Source: Streptomyces sp. NBC_01260
GTDB taxonomy: Bacteria; Actinomycetota; Actinomycetes; Streptomycetales; Streptomycetaceae
DNA: 64,000 bases
Direction: 5' to 3'
Assembly (NCBI RefSeq): GCF_036226405.1
Contig: NZ_CP108464.1
Coordinates: 8,742,001-8,806,000, forward strand
Part shown: piece after piece, positions 43,343 to 52,438 of the stretch
Layout: the number at the start of each line of letters is the position of its first letter
How positions within the stretch are numbered: position 1 is the first letter of the stretch
Position numbers and translations under genes: made by a program
Notes under the pieces: generated by a model
Database searches by the model: none
The model's input: only the letters and a program-made list of their open reading frames with translations
What the model was told of the DNA's origin: nothing

Positions 43343-43999
43343 TCAGGCCCGCCATTCGGCGGTCCGCTCGGGGGACGCCGAGGCCAGGGCCTTCTCGATG
43401 GCCGCCGCAGCACCCTGGTTGCCGTACACCGGAGTCCCCGGCTGCTGGCGCCACGACGTGTCGAGCCCGCCGGCGTCCACGGTGTCGAAGCCCAGCTCGT
43501 CGATCAGCTCCCGGACCGTCTCCTTGGCGGCCGTGTCGTCACCGGCCACCGGCAGTGCCTGCCGGTCCGCAGTGCCAGCGGGCCGGCCGTGGGTGATGAT
43601 GTCTTGCGCGTACGTCCCGTTGAAGGCCTTGATGACGGGGTGCCCGAGCTGCGTCTCCGTCCAGCGGCTCTCCGGCAGGCCTTCCTCGATGGCGGCAATG
43701 CGGCCGTCGCGCTGCGGGTAGTAGTTGCCGGTGTCGATGACCGCGACGCCCTCGGCGGCGGCGTCGAGGAGGCCGGCGGGCAGTGCCGAAACGGCCTTGA
43801 GCGGAATGGTGACGACCACGACCTGGGCGCCCCGGGCGGCCTCCGCCGCGGTGACGGCGGTGGCTCCGGTCTCCTTCGCCAGTGCGGCGAGCGTTTCAGG
43901 ACCGCGTGAGTTGGCGACGGACACGTCATGGCCCAGTGCGGTGAGGCGCCTGGTGAGATTGCCGCCGATGTTCCCTGCCCCGATGATGCCGATCTTCAT
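43343..43999 (-). CDS. NADPH-dependent F420 reductase-like oxidoreductase
   Basis: 218 residues from ATG 43999. The N-terminal Rossmann motif is GIIGAGNIGGNLTRRL (about 4-19), followed by VSVANSRGPETLAAL, where SR suits NADP phosphate binding. VVVVTIPLKAV (about 60-70) and DTGNYYPQRDGRIAAIEEG (about 89-107) and VIKAFNGTYAQDI (about 122-134) match the F420-dependent NADP reductase family. Members move hydride between NADPH and F420 or act as NAD(P)-binding proteins without F420. The exact cofactor is not proved by sequence. Confidence 0.85.
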   Translation of the reverse strand: MKIGIIGAGNIGGNLTRRLTALGHDVSVANSRGPETLAALAKETGATAVTAAEAARGAQVVVVTIPLKAVSALPAGLLDAAAEGVAVIDTGNYYPQRDGRIAAIEEGLPESRWTETQLGHPVIKAFNGTYAQDIITHGRPAGTADRQALPVAGDDTAAKETVRELIDELGFDTVDAGGLDTSWRQQPGTPVYGNQGAAAAIEKALASASPERTAEWRA

Positions 44000-44191
44000 G
44001 GATCCGACCTTCCGACGGTGCCTGCGCTGCGTGACATGGGTTCTGCCGGTTCACCAACCCGGTCCTGCCCGGGGCTATTCCGGGTGACGGAGAAACGATT
44101 CCTCTGCCACTCCGACGGATGGGACGCACAAGTCGCGGGCACTTAACCGATGAGAAAGCGGAATCACGCGGACCACTTGAAGGCGGTGCCC

Positions 44192-44743
44192 ATGCTCCAT
44201 GGTGTCGATGTCAGTTCGCATCAGTCGTCCTTCGACATGGACGGTCTGGACTTTGTCTTCATCAAGGCCACTGAGGGTCGTTCCTATGTCAACCCGCATC
44301 TGGCCGAGCAGACGAAGCGCGCACGGGACGCGGAATGCGTGGTCGGCTTCTACCACTTCCTGTGGCCCGGGAACATCACGGCGCAGGCGGAGTACTTCCT
44401 GAGCAAGGCGCCTGAGAAGGCGGGGGAGCTGCTGGCCGTCGACTGGGAGGAGAACGGTGAGGGCACCAGGGCGAGCAACGCCGAGAAGGACCGGTTCATC
44501 CGCGAGGTCAAACGGCTGCGGCCGCACCACCGGGTCCTGCTGTACTGCAACCGCTACTTCTGGCTGAACCACGACACCACGTCGTACGCCGGGGACGGTT
44601 TGTGGATTGCCGACTACGTCACTGCGGGCAAGCCCCGCATCAAGGCGTCCTGGCGTATCCATCAGTACACCGACCACCCGCTGGACAAGGATGTCGCGAA
44701 CTTCTCCTCGCGGGCCGCGATGCACACCTGGGCGCGGGGGTAG
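44192..44743 (+). CDS. GH25 muramidase (lysozyme-like)
   Basis: 183 residues from ATG 44192 (GAAGGCGG upstream); the codon at 44150 lacks a ribosome site. The GH25 fold is shown by HGVDVSSHQ (catalytic Asp, about 2-10), FVFIKATEGRSYVNP (about 22-36), VGFYHFLWPGN (about 51-61), LLAVDWEENG (catalytic Asp/Glu, about 80-89) and RIHQYTDHP. It cleaves the MurNAc-GlcNAc bond of peptidoglycan. There is no signal peptide or wall-binding domain, which is unusual for an exported muramidase. It could be released by lysis, act inside, or be exported without a classical signal. Confidence 0.9.
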   Translation: MLHGVDVSSHQSSFDMDGLDFVFIKATEGRSYVNPHLAEQTKRARDAECVVGFYHFLWPGNITAQAEYFLSKAPEKAGELLAVDWEENGEGTRASNAEKDRFIREVKRLRPHHRVLLYCNRYFWLNHDTTSYAGDGLWIADYVTAGKPRIKASWRIHQYTDHPLDKDVANFSSRAAMHTWARG

Positions 44744-44872
44744 CGACCGGGCCGGAGGCGAGAAGAAGCGAGAACCGGCCATCCGAAATACTCTGTTCCG
44801 AGGCTTGTGTGCCTGGCTGGTGCGTTCTCGCGCAGTGGGCCGGGTACACCGCACCGAAGCGGAGGAGTACTC

Positions 44873-45898
44873 ATGAGAGCCGCCGTCGTCCGCAGCTTCA
44901 CCGAGCCGCTCGTCGTCGAGGACAGGCCGGTGCCCACCCCGGCCGGGCACCAGGTCCTGGTACGCATGGAGGCCTCGGGGCTGTGCCACACCGACATCCA
45001 CGCGGCGCGGGGGGACTGGCCGGTCAAGCCGAGTCCGCCCTTCGTACCCGGCCACGAGGGCATCGGTATCGTCGAGGCGGCCGGCGGTCAGGTCACCCAT
45101 CTGGCGGTGGGGGACCGGGTGGCCATCCCCTGGCTCGGCGAGGCGTGCGGACACTGCGACCACTGCGTCTCCGGCTGGGAGACGCTCTGCCTGGCGCAGG
45201 AGAACAGCGGCTACTCGGTCGACGGCAGCCATGCCGAGTACGCCCTCGCCCACGGCACTTACGTCGTGCCCGTGCCCGACGGCATCGACCCGCTGGACGC
45301 GGCGCCCCTGACCTGCGCGGGCGTCACCACGTACAAGGCGGTGAAGCTCTCCGGCGCGCGCCCGGGCACCCGCGCCCTCGTCTCCGGCATCGGCGGGCTG
45401 GGGCACCTCGCCCTGCAGTACGCGCGGATCTTCGGCGCCGAGACCATTGCCGTCGACGTCACCGACGAGAAGCTGGCCCTCGCCCGGGAGCTGGGCGCCG
45501 ATCACGTCATCGACGCCCGCGTCCAGGATGTCGCCGAGGAGACCCACCGGCTCGGCGGCGCCGATGCGGCGATCTCGCTCGCGGTGAGCAACGAGTCGTT
45601 CGGCGCGGCCTACGGTGCGCTGCGCCGGGGCGGCACCCTCGTCCTCGTTGCCCTGCCCGCGGAGGGCAAACTGGAACTCCCGGTCTTCGACACGGTGCTG
45701 AACGGCACGAAGGTCGTCGGCTCGATCGTCGGAACCCGCGAGGATCTGGCCGAGGTCTTCCAGCTGCACCGGCTCGGCCGCACCCGTGTGGTCCGCGAGA
45801 GCCGGGACCTGGCGGACATCAACTCCGCGATCGACGAAGTCCTCAAGGGGAAGGTGTCGGGACGCCTCGTCTTCGACTTCGGCAGCACACCGGCCTGA
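44873..45898 (+). CDS. zinc-dependent alcohol dehydrogenase (AdhP type)
   Basis: 341 residues from ATG 44873 with GGAGGAG 5 bases upstream. Catalytic zinc ligands are visible in SGLCHTDIHA (about 35-44) and PGHEGIGIVE (about 60-69). The structural zinc lobe is EACGHCDHCVSGWETLC (about 89-105). The Rossmann motif VSGIGGLGHLALQYAR (about 164-179) is followed by VDVTDEKLALARELGADHV. It oxidises primary alcohols or reduces aldehydes with NAD(H). It sits alone between the GH25 and VOC genes, with no aldehyde dehydrogenase nearby. Confidence 0.92.
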   Translation: MRAAVVRSFTEPLVVEDRPVPTPAGHQVLVRMEASGLCHTDIHAARGDWPVKPSPPFVPGHEGIGIVEAAGGQVTHLAVGDRVAIPWLGEACGHCDHCVSGWETLCLAQENSGYSVDGSHAEYALAHGTYVVPVPDGIDPLDAAPLTCAGVTTYKAVKLSGARPGTRALVSGIGGLGHLALQYARIFGAETIAVDVTDEKLALARELGADHVIDARVQDVAEETHRLGGADAAISLAVSNESFGAAYGALRRGGTLVLVALPAEGKLELPVFDTVLNGTKVVGSIVGTREDLAEVFQLHRLGRTRVVRESRDLADINSAIDEVLKGKVSGRLVFDFGSTPA

Positions 45899-45917
45899 CC
45901 GCCGCACCCGGCCCAGG

Positions 45918-46325
45918 TCAGTAGGACTGCAACTCGATCAGGTGGCCCTCGGGGTCCCGCGCATGGGCGGTACGGAGCCCGGGGCCCCACTCGGGCCGGT
46001 CGCACGCCCCGGCGACCGGAACGGCGCCGTGAGCCAGGCAGTGCGCCAGTGCGGCGTCGACATCCGCGACCCGGCAGACGAACATCGACCGGTCCTGCGA
46101 CGCCGGCGTCTCGGCGGGGAGGTGCCCGGTACCGGCGACCGCGGCCATGGCGCCGCGGTCGAACAGAACCAGTACGCCCTGCCCGTCGACGTCCCAGTGG
46201 GCGTACGGACCGGACTCGCTCCCACTCGCCCGTACGGCCCCGACCAGTGCGGGGAGCACGGCATCGTAGAAGCGGAAGCATTCGGTGAACCCGCTCACCA
46301 GCAGACGAGGGTGCAGTGCGTCCAT
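45918..46325 (-). CDS. VOC superfamily (glyoxalase/dioxygenase-like) protein
   Basis: 135 residues from ATG 46325; ATG 46337 is possible. The paired beta-alpha-beta-beta-beta modules are seen in PRLLVSGFTECFRFYDAVLPAL and, in the second half, FVCRVADVDAALAHCLAHGA ... RTAHARDPEGHLIELQSY, where the terminal Glu is a usual metal ligand. VOC proteins include glyoxalases, dioxygenases and antibiotic-binding proteins. The divergent MarR gene starts 57 bases away, so a MarR-controlled detoxification role is possible. Confidence 0.87.
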   Translation of the reverse strand: MDALHPRLLVSGFTECFRFYDAVLPALVGAVRASGSESGPYAHWDVDGQGVLVLFDRGAMAAVAGTGHLPAETPASQDRSMFVCRVADVDAALAHCLAHGAVPVAGACDRPEWGPGLRTAHARDPEGHLIELQSY

Positions 46326-46338
46326 GACCCGATCCATT

Positions 46339-46373
46339 AGTAGGTGTGTACCCATCATTGGTGAGGCCCTACT
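46339..46373. promoter_or_regulatory. inverted repeat in VOC/MarR divergent spacer
   Basis: AGTAGG (46339-46344) and CCTACT (46368-46373) are 6-bp inverted repeats around 23 bases. TGTATACG at 46373-46380, just before the MarR start, resembles a -10 element. This is a candidate autoregulatory site, weak by itself. Confidence 0.3.
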
Positions 46374-46382
46374 GTATACGTG

Positions 46383-46853
46383 ATGAACATGAACGAGACC
46401 CCGCCCTCCCTCCTGGGACTCACGACCTATCTGATGTCCAGGACCGGCAAAGTGGCCCGCGGCCGGCTGGCGGATCGGCTGGCCGAGCGCGGACTGCGGC
46501 TCTGGCACATGTCCGTGCTGGCGGCCCTGGTCGATTTCGGCCCTCATGTGCAACGTGAGCTGGCGGCCCGGCTCGCGATCGACCGCAGCGACATCGTGAA
46601 GATCGTGGACGACCTGGCCGTCGCCGGACTCGTGGAGCGGGCACGCGACACCACCGACCGGCGCCGCGTCACGGTCACCGTCGGTCCGGCCGGCCGTACG
46701 CTGCTCGACCGCCTCCACGAGGAGGCGCTGGCCGTCCAGGACGACCTCCTCGCACCCCTGACCACCGTGGAACGCGGAAGGCTGGCCGCTCTGTTGAGGC
46801 GCGTGTACGACCATGTCCAGGACGACGCCGGGGCGCAGCGGCCAGGTCGCTGA
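46383..46853 (+). CDS. MarR-family transcriptional regulator
   Basis: 156 residues from ATG 46383, with GTG 46380 and ATG 46389 as nearby alternatives. The winged helix (about 30-115) contains LWHMSVLAALVDFGPHVQRELAARLAI and the recognition region DRSDIVKIVDDLAVAGLVERARDTTDRRRVTV (about 58-90, cited by limits). It is divergent from the VOC gene and likely controls it. No ribosome site is strong, so a leaderless or near-leaderless transcript from the TGTATACG element is possible. Confidence 0.87.
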   Translation: MNMNETPPSLLGLTTYLMSRTGKVARGRLADRLAERGLRLWHMSVLAALVDFGPHVQRELAARLAIDRSDIVKIVDDLAVAGLVERARDTTDRRRVTVTVGPAGRTLLDRLHEEALAVQDDLLAPLTTVERGRLAALLRRVYDHVQDDAGAQRPGR

Positions 46854-46886
46854 CCGATTCCCCACCCGGTACGGCAGACTTCTGCG

Positions 46887-47156
46887 GTGACCACAGCCGC
46901 GGCTCAGCCGCCTCGTGACCGTGCGCTCGGGCGCGGCATCTCCACTCTCATCCCGCAGGCCGCGACCGCGACGCCGGCCGAGCAGGCAGCGGCGGTCCTG
47001 ACGGCGATGCAGAGCGTCCAGGTCCGCGTCGGCGTGCTCCAGGCGGCGGTGGTGCTGCTGGAGGAACGGGTGCGCGCGACCAGCGACGACGCGGAACGGG
47101 CGGCGGCCGCGACCACCGTGGCGATGCTCCGTACGGCGATCAGCCAGGCCCGCTGA
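46887..47156 (+). CDS. small helical protein with ParB-like N-terminal motif
   Basis: 89 residues from GTG 46887. Residues about 12-23 (ALGRGISTLIPQ) resemble the GLGRGLGALIP motif at the N-terminus of ParB proteins, which in ParB contacts the ParA ATPase. The rest is one long Ala-rich helix region (AEQAAAVLTAMQSVQVRVGVLQ ... TTVAMLRTAISQAR), consistent with a coiled coil. There is no CTPase/ParB box or HTH. No clear ribosome site is present, so expression is less certain. It lies 33 bases after the MarR gene. Confidence 0.55.
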   Translation: MTTAAAQPPRDRALGRGISTLIPQAATATPAEQAAAVLTAMQSVQVRVGVLQAAVVLLEERVRATSDDAERAAAATTVAMLRTAISQAR

Positions 47157-47207
47157 CCGGCCGGTCCGGCGCCGCGGCCGCTGCGTGGCGGCCCGGCCGC
47201 TGCCGGC

Positions 47208-47864
47208 TCATTCCGGCCACGGCGATTCAAGGATCGTACGGACGAAGTCGCCGCGCTCGAACCCCGGCACGTAGTGCTCCAGCACGTCCGCCTTGACGTT
47301 GCCGAACGTCGTCTCCGGCTTCTGGCGGATGCCGTCGGTGAACGCGCCGAGAATGCGCTGTTTGAAATCCGGACGCGGGTGCAGGGCGACGATCCGGGAC
47401 CGGTCCTCCTCGGAGATGTCCCGGTAGCCGATGCCGAGTACGTCGTACTCGACGCCGGCCGTCACGAGCGCCACCTCGGGCTCCATGAACTGCGGGATAC
47501 CCGGCGTGGTGTGCAGCGCGATGGCCGTCCAGACCCTGCGGACGCTGTCCTCGGGGACGTTGTGCCTCTGGAGGAACCGCCTGGCCTCGTCCGCGCTGTC
47601 CACCTCGAAGCGGCGCCCACTCGTGCGGAAACGCTCGCCGAGCCCGAGGTCGTGGAACATCGCGCCGATGTAGAGCAGTTCGGGGTCGTACCCCAGGTCG
47701 CGGTTGCGGCCCTGGAGCGCGCCGAACCAGTAGACGCGCCGCGAGTGGTGGAAGACGAGCTCGCTCGTGGCGTCCCGCACCAGTTGGGTCGCCTCGCGCG
47801 TCAGCGCCGTATCGGGCACCCGTACTCCGGCGACGGACGTGGGATCGGTGGCCACCGCGTTCAC
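47208..47864 (-). CDS. HD-domain protein (metal-dependent phosphohydrolase-like)
   Basis: 218 residues from GTG 47864; the frame is open further upstream but shows no family-like sequence. The HD signature is split as FHHSRRVYWFGAL (about 38-50) and LLYIGAMFHDLGLGERF (about 65-81), then SVRRVWTAIALHTTPGIPQFMEPEV (third His, about 115-140). Such proteins hydrolyse phosphate esters or cyclic dinucleotides, or act as hydratase-like enzymes. The length and the FxxSxRxYxF pattern resemble the cyanamide-hydratase-like HD branch. Substrate unknown. Confidence 0.82.
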   Translation of the reverse strand: MNAVATDPTSVAGVRVPDTALTREATQLVRDATSELVFHHSRRVYWFGALQGRNRDLGYDPELLYIGAMFHDLGLGERFRTSGRRFEVDSADEARRFLQRHNVPEDSVRRVWTAIALHTTPGIPQFMEPEVALVTAGVEYDVLGIGYRDISEEDRSRIVALHPRPDFKQRILGAFTDGIRQKPETTFGNVKADVLEHYVPGFERGDFVRTILESPWPE

Positions 47865-48166
47865 CTGCGCTCGTTGGGGTGTGTGCCGGGCGGCACGAAG
47901 CGTGCGTCCGGCGGACGGCGTGACGGAACCGCCTGCACCTCCACCATCGGTGCTCGTCCCGCGGGCCACAAGCCGGGGTCGTGCCGGGTGGCGCCCCACC
48001 GGCGCAGGAGCATGCGCCGACCCGGTGGTTCCCGACGGTCGGGCGACCCGGGGGAGGGCGGCCGAAAGTCGCCCCCAGGACGGGTGCGCGGTGACTGCAC
48101 CTGCGCGAACCATTGACACCTGTCCCGGCCCCTCACTACCGTCACGCCAGAATTTCGAACGAACGA

Positions 48167-48180
48167 CGAAATATCGAACA
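48167..48180 (+). promoter_or_regulatory. putative regulator site, copy 1 (sugar ABC operon)
   Basis: CGAAATATCGAACA. A copy with one mismatch lies at 48270-48283. ATTTCG at 48152-48157 pairs with CGAAAT (48167-48172), giving an inverted repeat with a 9-base spacer. Candidate operator of the ABC transporter operon. Confidence 0.45.
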
Positions 48181-48269
48181 CTCAATGGCAATCGCCGTGC
48201 CGGTCAAGGGGGATGGCCGAAGGCGGCCGGCTGGGTGCCCTCCAGTTGCCCAATGAGCCGAACCGCGTC

Positions 48270-48283
48270 CGAAATACCGAACA
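48270..48283 (+). promoter_or_regulatory. putative regulator site, copy 2 (sugar ABC operon)
   Basis: CGAAATACCGAACA, 13 of 14 identical to 48167-48180 and 103 bp downstream of it. It lies 57 bases before the substrate-binding protein gene. Confidence 0.45.
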
Positions 48284-48340
48284 TCTGATGAGGGGCCTCG
48301 CGGCCCGCCCAGCCGCTTCCCTCGCACCCGGAGGACCGAC

Positions 48341-49474
48341 ATGCGCACCCCACCCACCGCGACCGTCCCGCGCGCCGCCCGGACCGTCACGGTTCTCACC
48401 GCCCTCGCCCTCTCCGTCACCCTCGCCGCCTGCGGACAGAGCGGGGACGGCGGCAGCAAGGAGAAGAAGTCGGGCGGCAAGGGCTCCACCATCGGAATCG
48501 CCATGCCGACCAAATCGTCCGAACGCTGGATAGCCGACGGCAAGAACATGGCCGCCGAGTTCAAGAAGCTCGGCTACAAGACGAATCTGCAGTACGGCGA
48601 GGACGACGTCGACCAGCAGGTCTCCCAGATCGAGAACATGATCACCAAGGGCGTGGACGTCCTCGTCGTCGCCGCCATCGACGGCCGCGCACTCAGCGAC
48701 GTACTGCACCAGGCGGGGGAGCAAGGCATCAAGGTCATCTCGTACGACCGGCTCATCCTCGGCACTCCGGACGTCGACTACTACGCCTCGTTCGACAACG
48801 AGAAGGTCGGCGAGCTCCAGGCCGGCTACATCCTCGACAAGCTCGGGCTGAAGTCCGGCACCGAGAAGGGCCCGTTCAACATCGAGCTGTTCGCCGGGTC
48901 CCCGGACGACAACAACACGCGCTACTTCTTCCAGAGCGCCTGGAAGGCCCTCAAGCCCTACATCGACAAGAAGCAGCTGGTCGTCCGCAGCAAGCAGACG
49001 AAGCTCGACCAGATCACCACCCTGCGCTGGGACGGCGGGACCGCCCAGAAGCGCATGGACGACCTGCTGACCAGCGCCTATTCCTCCGCCCAGGTCGATG
49101 CCGTGCTCTCCCCGTACGACGGCATCTCCATCGGCGTCATCTCGTCCCTGAAGTCGGACGGGTACGGCACCGCCTCCAAGCCGTATCCCGTCGTCACCGG
49201 CCAGGACGCCGAGGTCGCATCCGTGAAGTCGATCATCGCGGGACAGCAGACACAGACCGTCTACAAGGACACCCGCGCCCTGGCCAAGCAGGCGGTCCAG
49301 ATGGCCGACGCCGTTCTCAACGACAAGAAGCCCGAGGTCAACGACACCAAGACGTACAACAACGAGAAGAAGGTCGTGCCGGCCTTCCTGCTCGACCCGG
49401 TCAGCGTCGACAAGAGCAACTACCGCACCCAGCTGGTCGACTCCGGCTACATCAAGGCGAGCGACCTCCGATGA
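48341..49474 (+). CDS. chvE: sugar ABC transporter substrate-binding lipoprotein (ChvE type)
   Basis: 377 residues. The signal peptide has [15 protein letters not shown] (Cys at about 31), an LxxC-type lipobox. The mature protein is a periplasmic-binding-protein-like domain: [26 protein letters not shown] (about 51-76), [49 protein letters not shown] and [26 protein letters not shown]. This is the ChvE/XylF class binding monosaccharides. Its stop overlaps the ATPase start by 4 bases (ATGA). The next two genes complete the importer. Confidence 0.93.
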   Translation: MRTPPTATVPRAARTVTVLTALALSVTLAACGQSGDGGSKEKKSGGKGSTIGIAMPTKSSERWIADGKNMAAEFKKLGYKTNLQYGEDDVDQQVSQIENMITKGVDVLVVAAIDGRALSDVLHQAGEQGIKVISYDRLILGTPDVDYYASFDNEKVGELQAGYILDKLGLKSGTEKGPFNIELFAGSPDDNNTRYFFQSAWKALKPYIDKKQLVVRSKQTKLDQITTLRWDGGTAQKRMDDLLTSAYSSAQVDAVLSPYDGISIGVISSLKSDGYGTASKPYPVVTGQDAEVASVKSIIAGQQTQTVYKDTRALAKQAVQMADAVLNDKKPEVNDTKTYNNEKKVVPAFLLDPVSVDKSNYRTQLVDSGYIKASDLR

Positions 49475-51042
49475 CGGCCTTGACGGCGGGCCCGGCGGCC
49501 GGGCCCGCACCGGTCCTGGAAATGCGGTCCATCGTGAAGACGTTCCCCGGCGTCAAGGCACTCTCCGACGTCTCCCTGACCGTCGCCGAGGGCGAGGTGC
49601 ACGCCATCTGCGGAGAGAACGGTGCCGGGAAGTCGACCCTCATGAAGGTCCTCAGCGGAGTGCATCCGCACGGCAGCTACGAGGGTGAGATCCGGCTCCG
49701 GGGCGAGGACTGTGTGTTCAAGGACATTCGCGCGAGCGAGGCGCGCGGCATCGTGATCATCCACCAGGAACTCGCCCTGGTGCCGTACCTCTCCATCGCG
49801 GAGAACATCTTTCTCGGCAACGAACACGCCCCACGCGGCTTCATCAGCTGGAACGAGACCCTGCGCCACGCGGCGGCCCTCCTGGACCGGGTCGGTCTGC
49901 GCGAGAACCCGCAGACCAGGGTCGCGGACATCGGTGTCGGCAAGCAGCAGCTCGTCGAAATAGCCAAGGCCCTGGCCAAGAAGGTCGAGCTGCTGATCCT
50001 GGACGAGCCGACCGCGGCCCTGAACGACGAGGACAGCGCCCAGCTCATCACTCTCATCAAGGAGCTCAAGAGCCAGGGCATCTCGTCGATCATCATCTCG
50101 CACAAGCTCGGGGAGATCGCCGCGGTCGCCGACTCCGTCACCGTCCTGCGTGACGGCCGGACCGTCGAAACCCTCGACGTGCACGCCGAATCGGCCACCG
50201 AGGCCCGCATCATCCGGGGCATGGTCGGCCGCGAACTGGACAGCCGCTTTCCCGAACGAACGCCGTACGAGGGGGAACCGGGAGCCCATCCCGCTCTGGA
50301 GATCCGGGACTGGACCGTCCATCACCCGATCGACCAGCACCGCAAGGTCGTCGACCACGTCTCCGTACGGGCCCGGCGCGGTGAGATAGTCGGCCTCGCC
50401 GGACTGATGGGCGCCGGCCGCACCGAACTCGCCATGAGCGTCTTCGGCCGCAGCTACGGGACCGACATCAGCGGCACGGTCCTCAAGGACGGCCGGGAGA
50501 TCCGGACCCGCACCGTCTCCGAAGCGATCCGTCACAAGATCGCTTACGTCACCGAGGACCGCAAGCAGTACGGCCTCAACCTCATCGACACCATCGGCCG
50601 CAACATCAGCCTCGCCGCCCTGGGCAAGGTGTCGCGGCGCGGAATCGTGGACGAGCACGAGGAGACCCGGGTCGCCGAGTCGTACCGCACCTCCATGAAC
50701 ATCAAGGCCCCCACCGTCTTCGAGCAGGCCGGCCGGCTCTCCGGCGGCAATCAGCAGAAGGTCGTCCTCAGCAAATGGATCTTCGCCGGTCCGGACGTCC
50801 TCATCCTCGACGAACCCACCCGCGGGATCGATGTCGGCGCGAAGTACGAGATCTACACCGTCATCGACCGGCTCGCCGCCCAGGGCAAGGCCGTCGTACT
50901 CATCTCCTCCGAACTCCCCGAACTCCTCGGCATGTGCGACCGCATCTACACCATGTCGGCCGGCCGGCTCACCGGCGAAGTCCCGCGCGCGCAGGCCACC
51001 CAGGAGGTCCTCATGCGCCATATGACCAGCGACAAGAGGTAG
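49471..51042 (+). CDS. mmsA: sugar ABC transporter ATPase, duplicated ABC domains (MmsA/GguA type)
   Basis: 523 residues. Two ABC domains are present. The first has Walker [10 protein letters not shown] (about 47-55), a signature degenerated to [15 protein letters not shown] and Walker [12 protein letters not shown]. The second (about 275-520) lacks a canonical Walker A ([10 protein letters not shown]) but has LSGGNQQKV and [13 protein letters not shown]. The asymmetry is normal for monosaccharide importers such as XylG, RbsA and MmsA. Coupled to chvE by a 4-base overlap and followed by the permease after 6 bases. Confidence 0.94.
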   Translation: MTALTAGPAAGPAPVLEMRSIVKTFPGVKALSDVSLTVAEGEVHAICGENGAGKSTLMKVLSGVHPHGSYEGEIRLRGEDCVFKDIRASEARGIVIIHQELALVPYLSIAENIFLGNEHAPRGFISWNETLRHAAALLDRVGLRENPQTRVADIGVGKQQLVEIAKALAKKVELLILDEPTAALNDEDSAQLITLIKELKSQGISSIIISHKLGEIAAVADSVTVLRDGRTVETLDVHAESATEARIIRGMVGRELDSRFPERTPYEGEPGAHPALEIRDWTVHHPIDQHRKVVDHVSVRARRGEIVGLAGLMGAGRTELAMSVFGRSYGTDISGTVLKDGREIRTRTVSEAIRHKIAYVTEDRKQYGLNLIDTIGRNISLAALGKVSRRGIVDEHEETRVAESYRTSMNIKAPTVFEQAGRLSGGNQQKVVLSKWIFAGPDVLILDEPTRGIDVGAKYEIYTVIDRLAAQGKAVVLISSELPELLGMCDRIYTMSAGRLTGEVPRAQATQEVLMRHMTSDKR

Positions 51043-51048
51043 CAGGAA

Positions 51049-52284
51049 ATGGCCCAGACCCCCACCGTCACCCCGCAGCGCACCGGCAAGGCGGCCCCCG
51101 CCCCACCCGTGACGGCCGGCACACTCCTCCTGGACGCGCTCCGCCGCAACATGCGCCAGTACGGGATGCTCATCGCCCTCGGGCTGATCGTCGTGCTCTT
51201 CGGGATATGGACCGACGGCGTCCTGCTCAAGCCGAACAACGTCACCAACCTCGTCCTCCAGAACAGCTACATCCTGGTCCTCGCCATCGGCATGATGATC
51301 GTCATCATCGCCGGGCACATCGACCTCTCGGTCGGCTCGCTGGCCGCCTTCGTCTCCGCCGCCTGCGCCGTCATGATGGTCGAACACGATGTGCCCTGGG
51401 TGCTCGCCCTCGTTCTCGGCCTCGTCCTCGGGGCGGTCGCTGGTGCCTGGCAGGGCTTCTGGATCGCGTACGTCGGTATCCCCTCGTTCATCGTGACGCT
51501 GGCCGGAATGCTGCTGTTCCGCGGCGGAACGCAGATCCTCCTGGGCAGCCGCTCGCTCGGTCCGATCCCCGACGGCTTCCAGAAGATCTCCACCGGATAC
51601 CTCCCGGAGATCGGACCGCACACCAACTACCACAACCTCACCCTGCTCCTGGGGCTCGCGCTGCTGGCCTTCGCCCTGCTCCAGGAGGTCCGCGACCGAC
51701 GCCGCCAGAAGCGCTACGAACTCGACGTCCTGCCCCGAAACCTCTTCCTCGCCAAGTGCGCGGCCGTGGCCGCGGCCGTGCTCGCGTTCACCATGACTCT
51801 GGCCAGCTACCGCGGTGTCCCGGTCGTGCTCCTCCTGCTCGCCGTGCTGCTGATCGGGTTCGGTTACGTGATGCGCAACGCGGTGATCGGCCGTCATGTG
51901 TACGCACTGGGCGGCAACCGTGCCGCGGCGAAGCTGTCCGGCGTCAAGGACCAGCGCGTGACGTTCTTCGTGTTCGTGAACATGGGAGTACTCGCCGCAC
52001 TCGCCGGCGCCGTCTACGCGGCCCGCCTCGGTGCAGGCGTGCCCCAGGCCGGCACCAACTTCGAACTGGAGGCCATCGCCGCCGCGTTCATCGGCGGCGC
52101 CTCCATGAGCGGCGGCGTCGGTACGGTCTTCGGCGCCGTCATCGGCGGCCTGGTGCTCGGCGTACTGAACAACGGCATGTCGCTCGTGGGTATCGGTACC
52201 GACTACCAGCAGGTCATCAAGGGCTTCGTGCTGCTCGCCGCCGTCGGCTTCGATGTCTACAACAAGCGCAAGGTCGGCTCGTGA
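51049..52284 (+). CDS. mmsB: sugar ABC transporter permease (MmsB/GguB type)
   Basis: 411 residues with about 10-11 membrane segments. IGMMIVIIAGHIDLSVGSLAAFVSA (about 79-103) and GAVIGGLVLGVLNNGMSLVGI near the C-terminus are typical BPD_transp_2 sequences. VYALGGNRAAAKLSGV (about 285-300) is the conserved cytoplasmic loop that contacts the ATPase. It is the third gene of the chvE-mmsA-mmsB operon. No catabolic gene or regulator is attached, so the sugar cannot be named. Confidence 0.94.
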   Translation: MAQTPTVTPQRTGKAAPAPPVTAGTLLLDALRRNMRQYGMLIALGLIVVLFGIWTDGVLLKPNNVTNLVLQNSYILVLAIGMMIVIIAGHIDLSVGSLAAFVSAACAVMMVEHDVPWVLALVLGLVLGAVAGAWQGFWIAYVGIPSFIVTLAGMLLFRGGTQILLGSRSLGPIPDGFQKISTGYLPEIGPHTNYHNLTLLLGLALLAFALLQEVRDRRRQKRYELDVLPRNLFLAKCAAVAAAVLAFTMTLASYRGVPVVLLLLAVLLIGFGYVMRNAVIGRHVYALGGNRAAAKLSGVKDQRVTFFVFVNMGVLAALAGAVYAARLGAGVPQAGTNFELEAIAAAFIGGASMSGGVGTVFGAVIGGLVLGVLNNGMSLVGIGTDYQQVIKGFVLLAAVGFDVYNKRKVGS

Positions 52285-52438
52285 CCGCTCGTTCCCGGAC
52301 GACGGCCCGGCGTCCTCCGGTCGCGTCGGCGCACTCCTCGCGGTGACGAGTATTTCGTTCGCGCCGCGACCGCGGGCTCTGCCATCCTGATCACTGAGCC
52401 CGGCGGGTCGGGGAGCGTAGGACGGCAGAGCAGCGTTG

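Larger units (their letters stand above)
47865..48340. other. 476-base region between HD gene and sugar ABC operon
   Basis: The HD gene frame stays open through it, but codon use and lack of family similarity argue against coding. The right half holds the direct repeats at 48167-48180 and 48270-48283, and AATTTCG/CGAAATA arms at 48151-48172. It probably contains the operon promoter and operators; no small gene was convincing. Confidence 0.45.
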
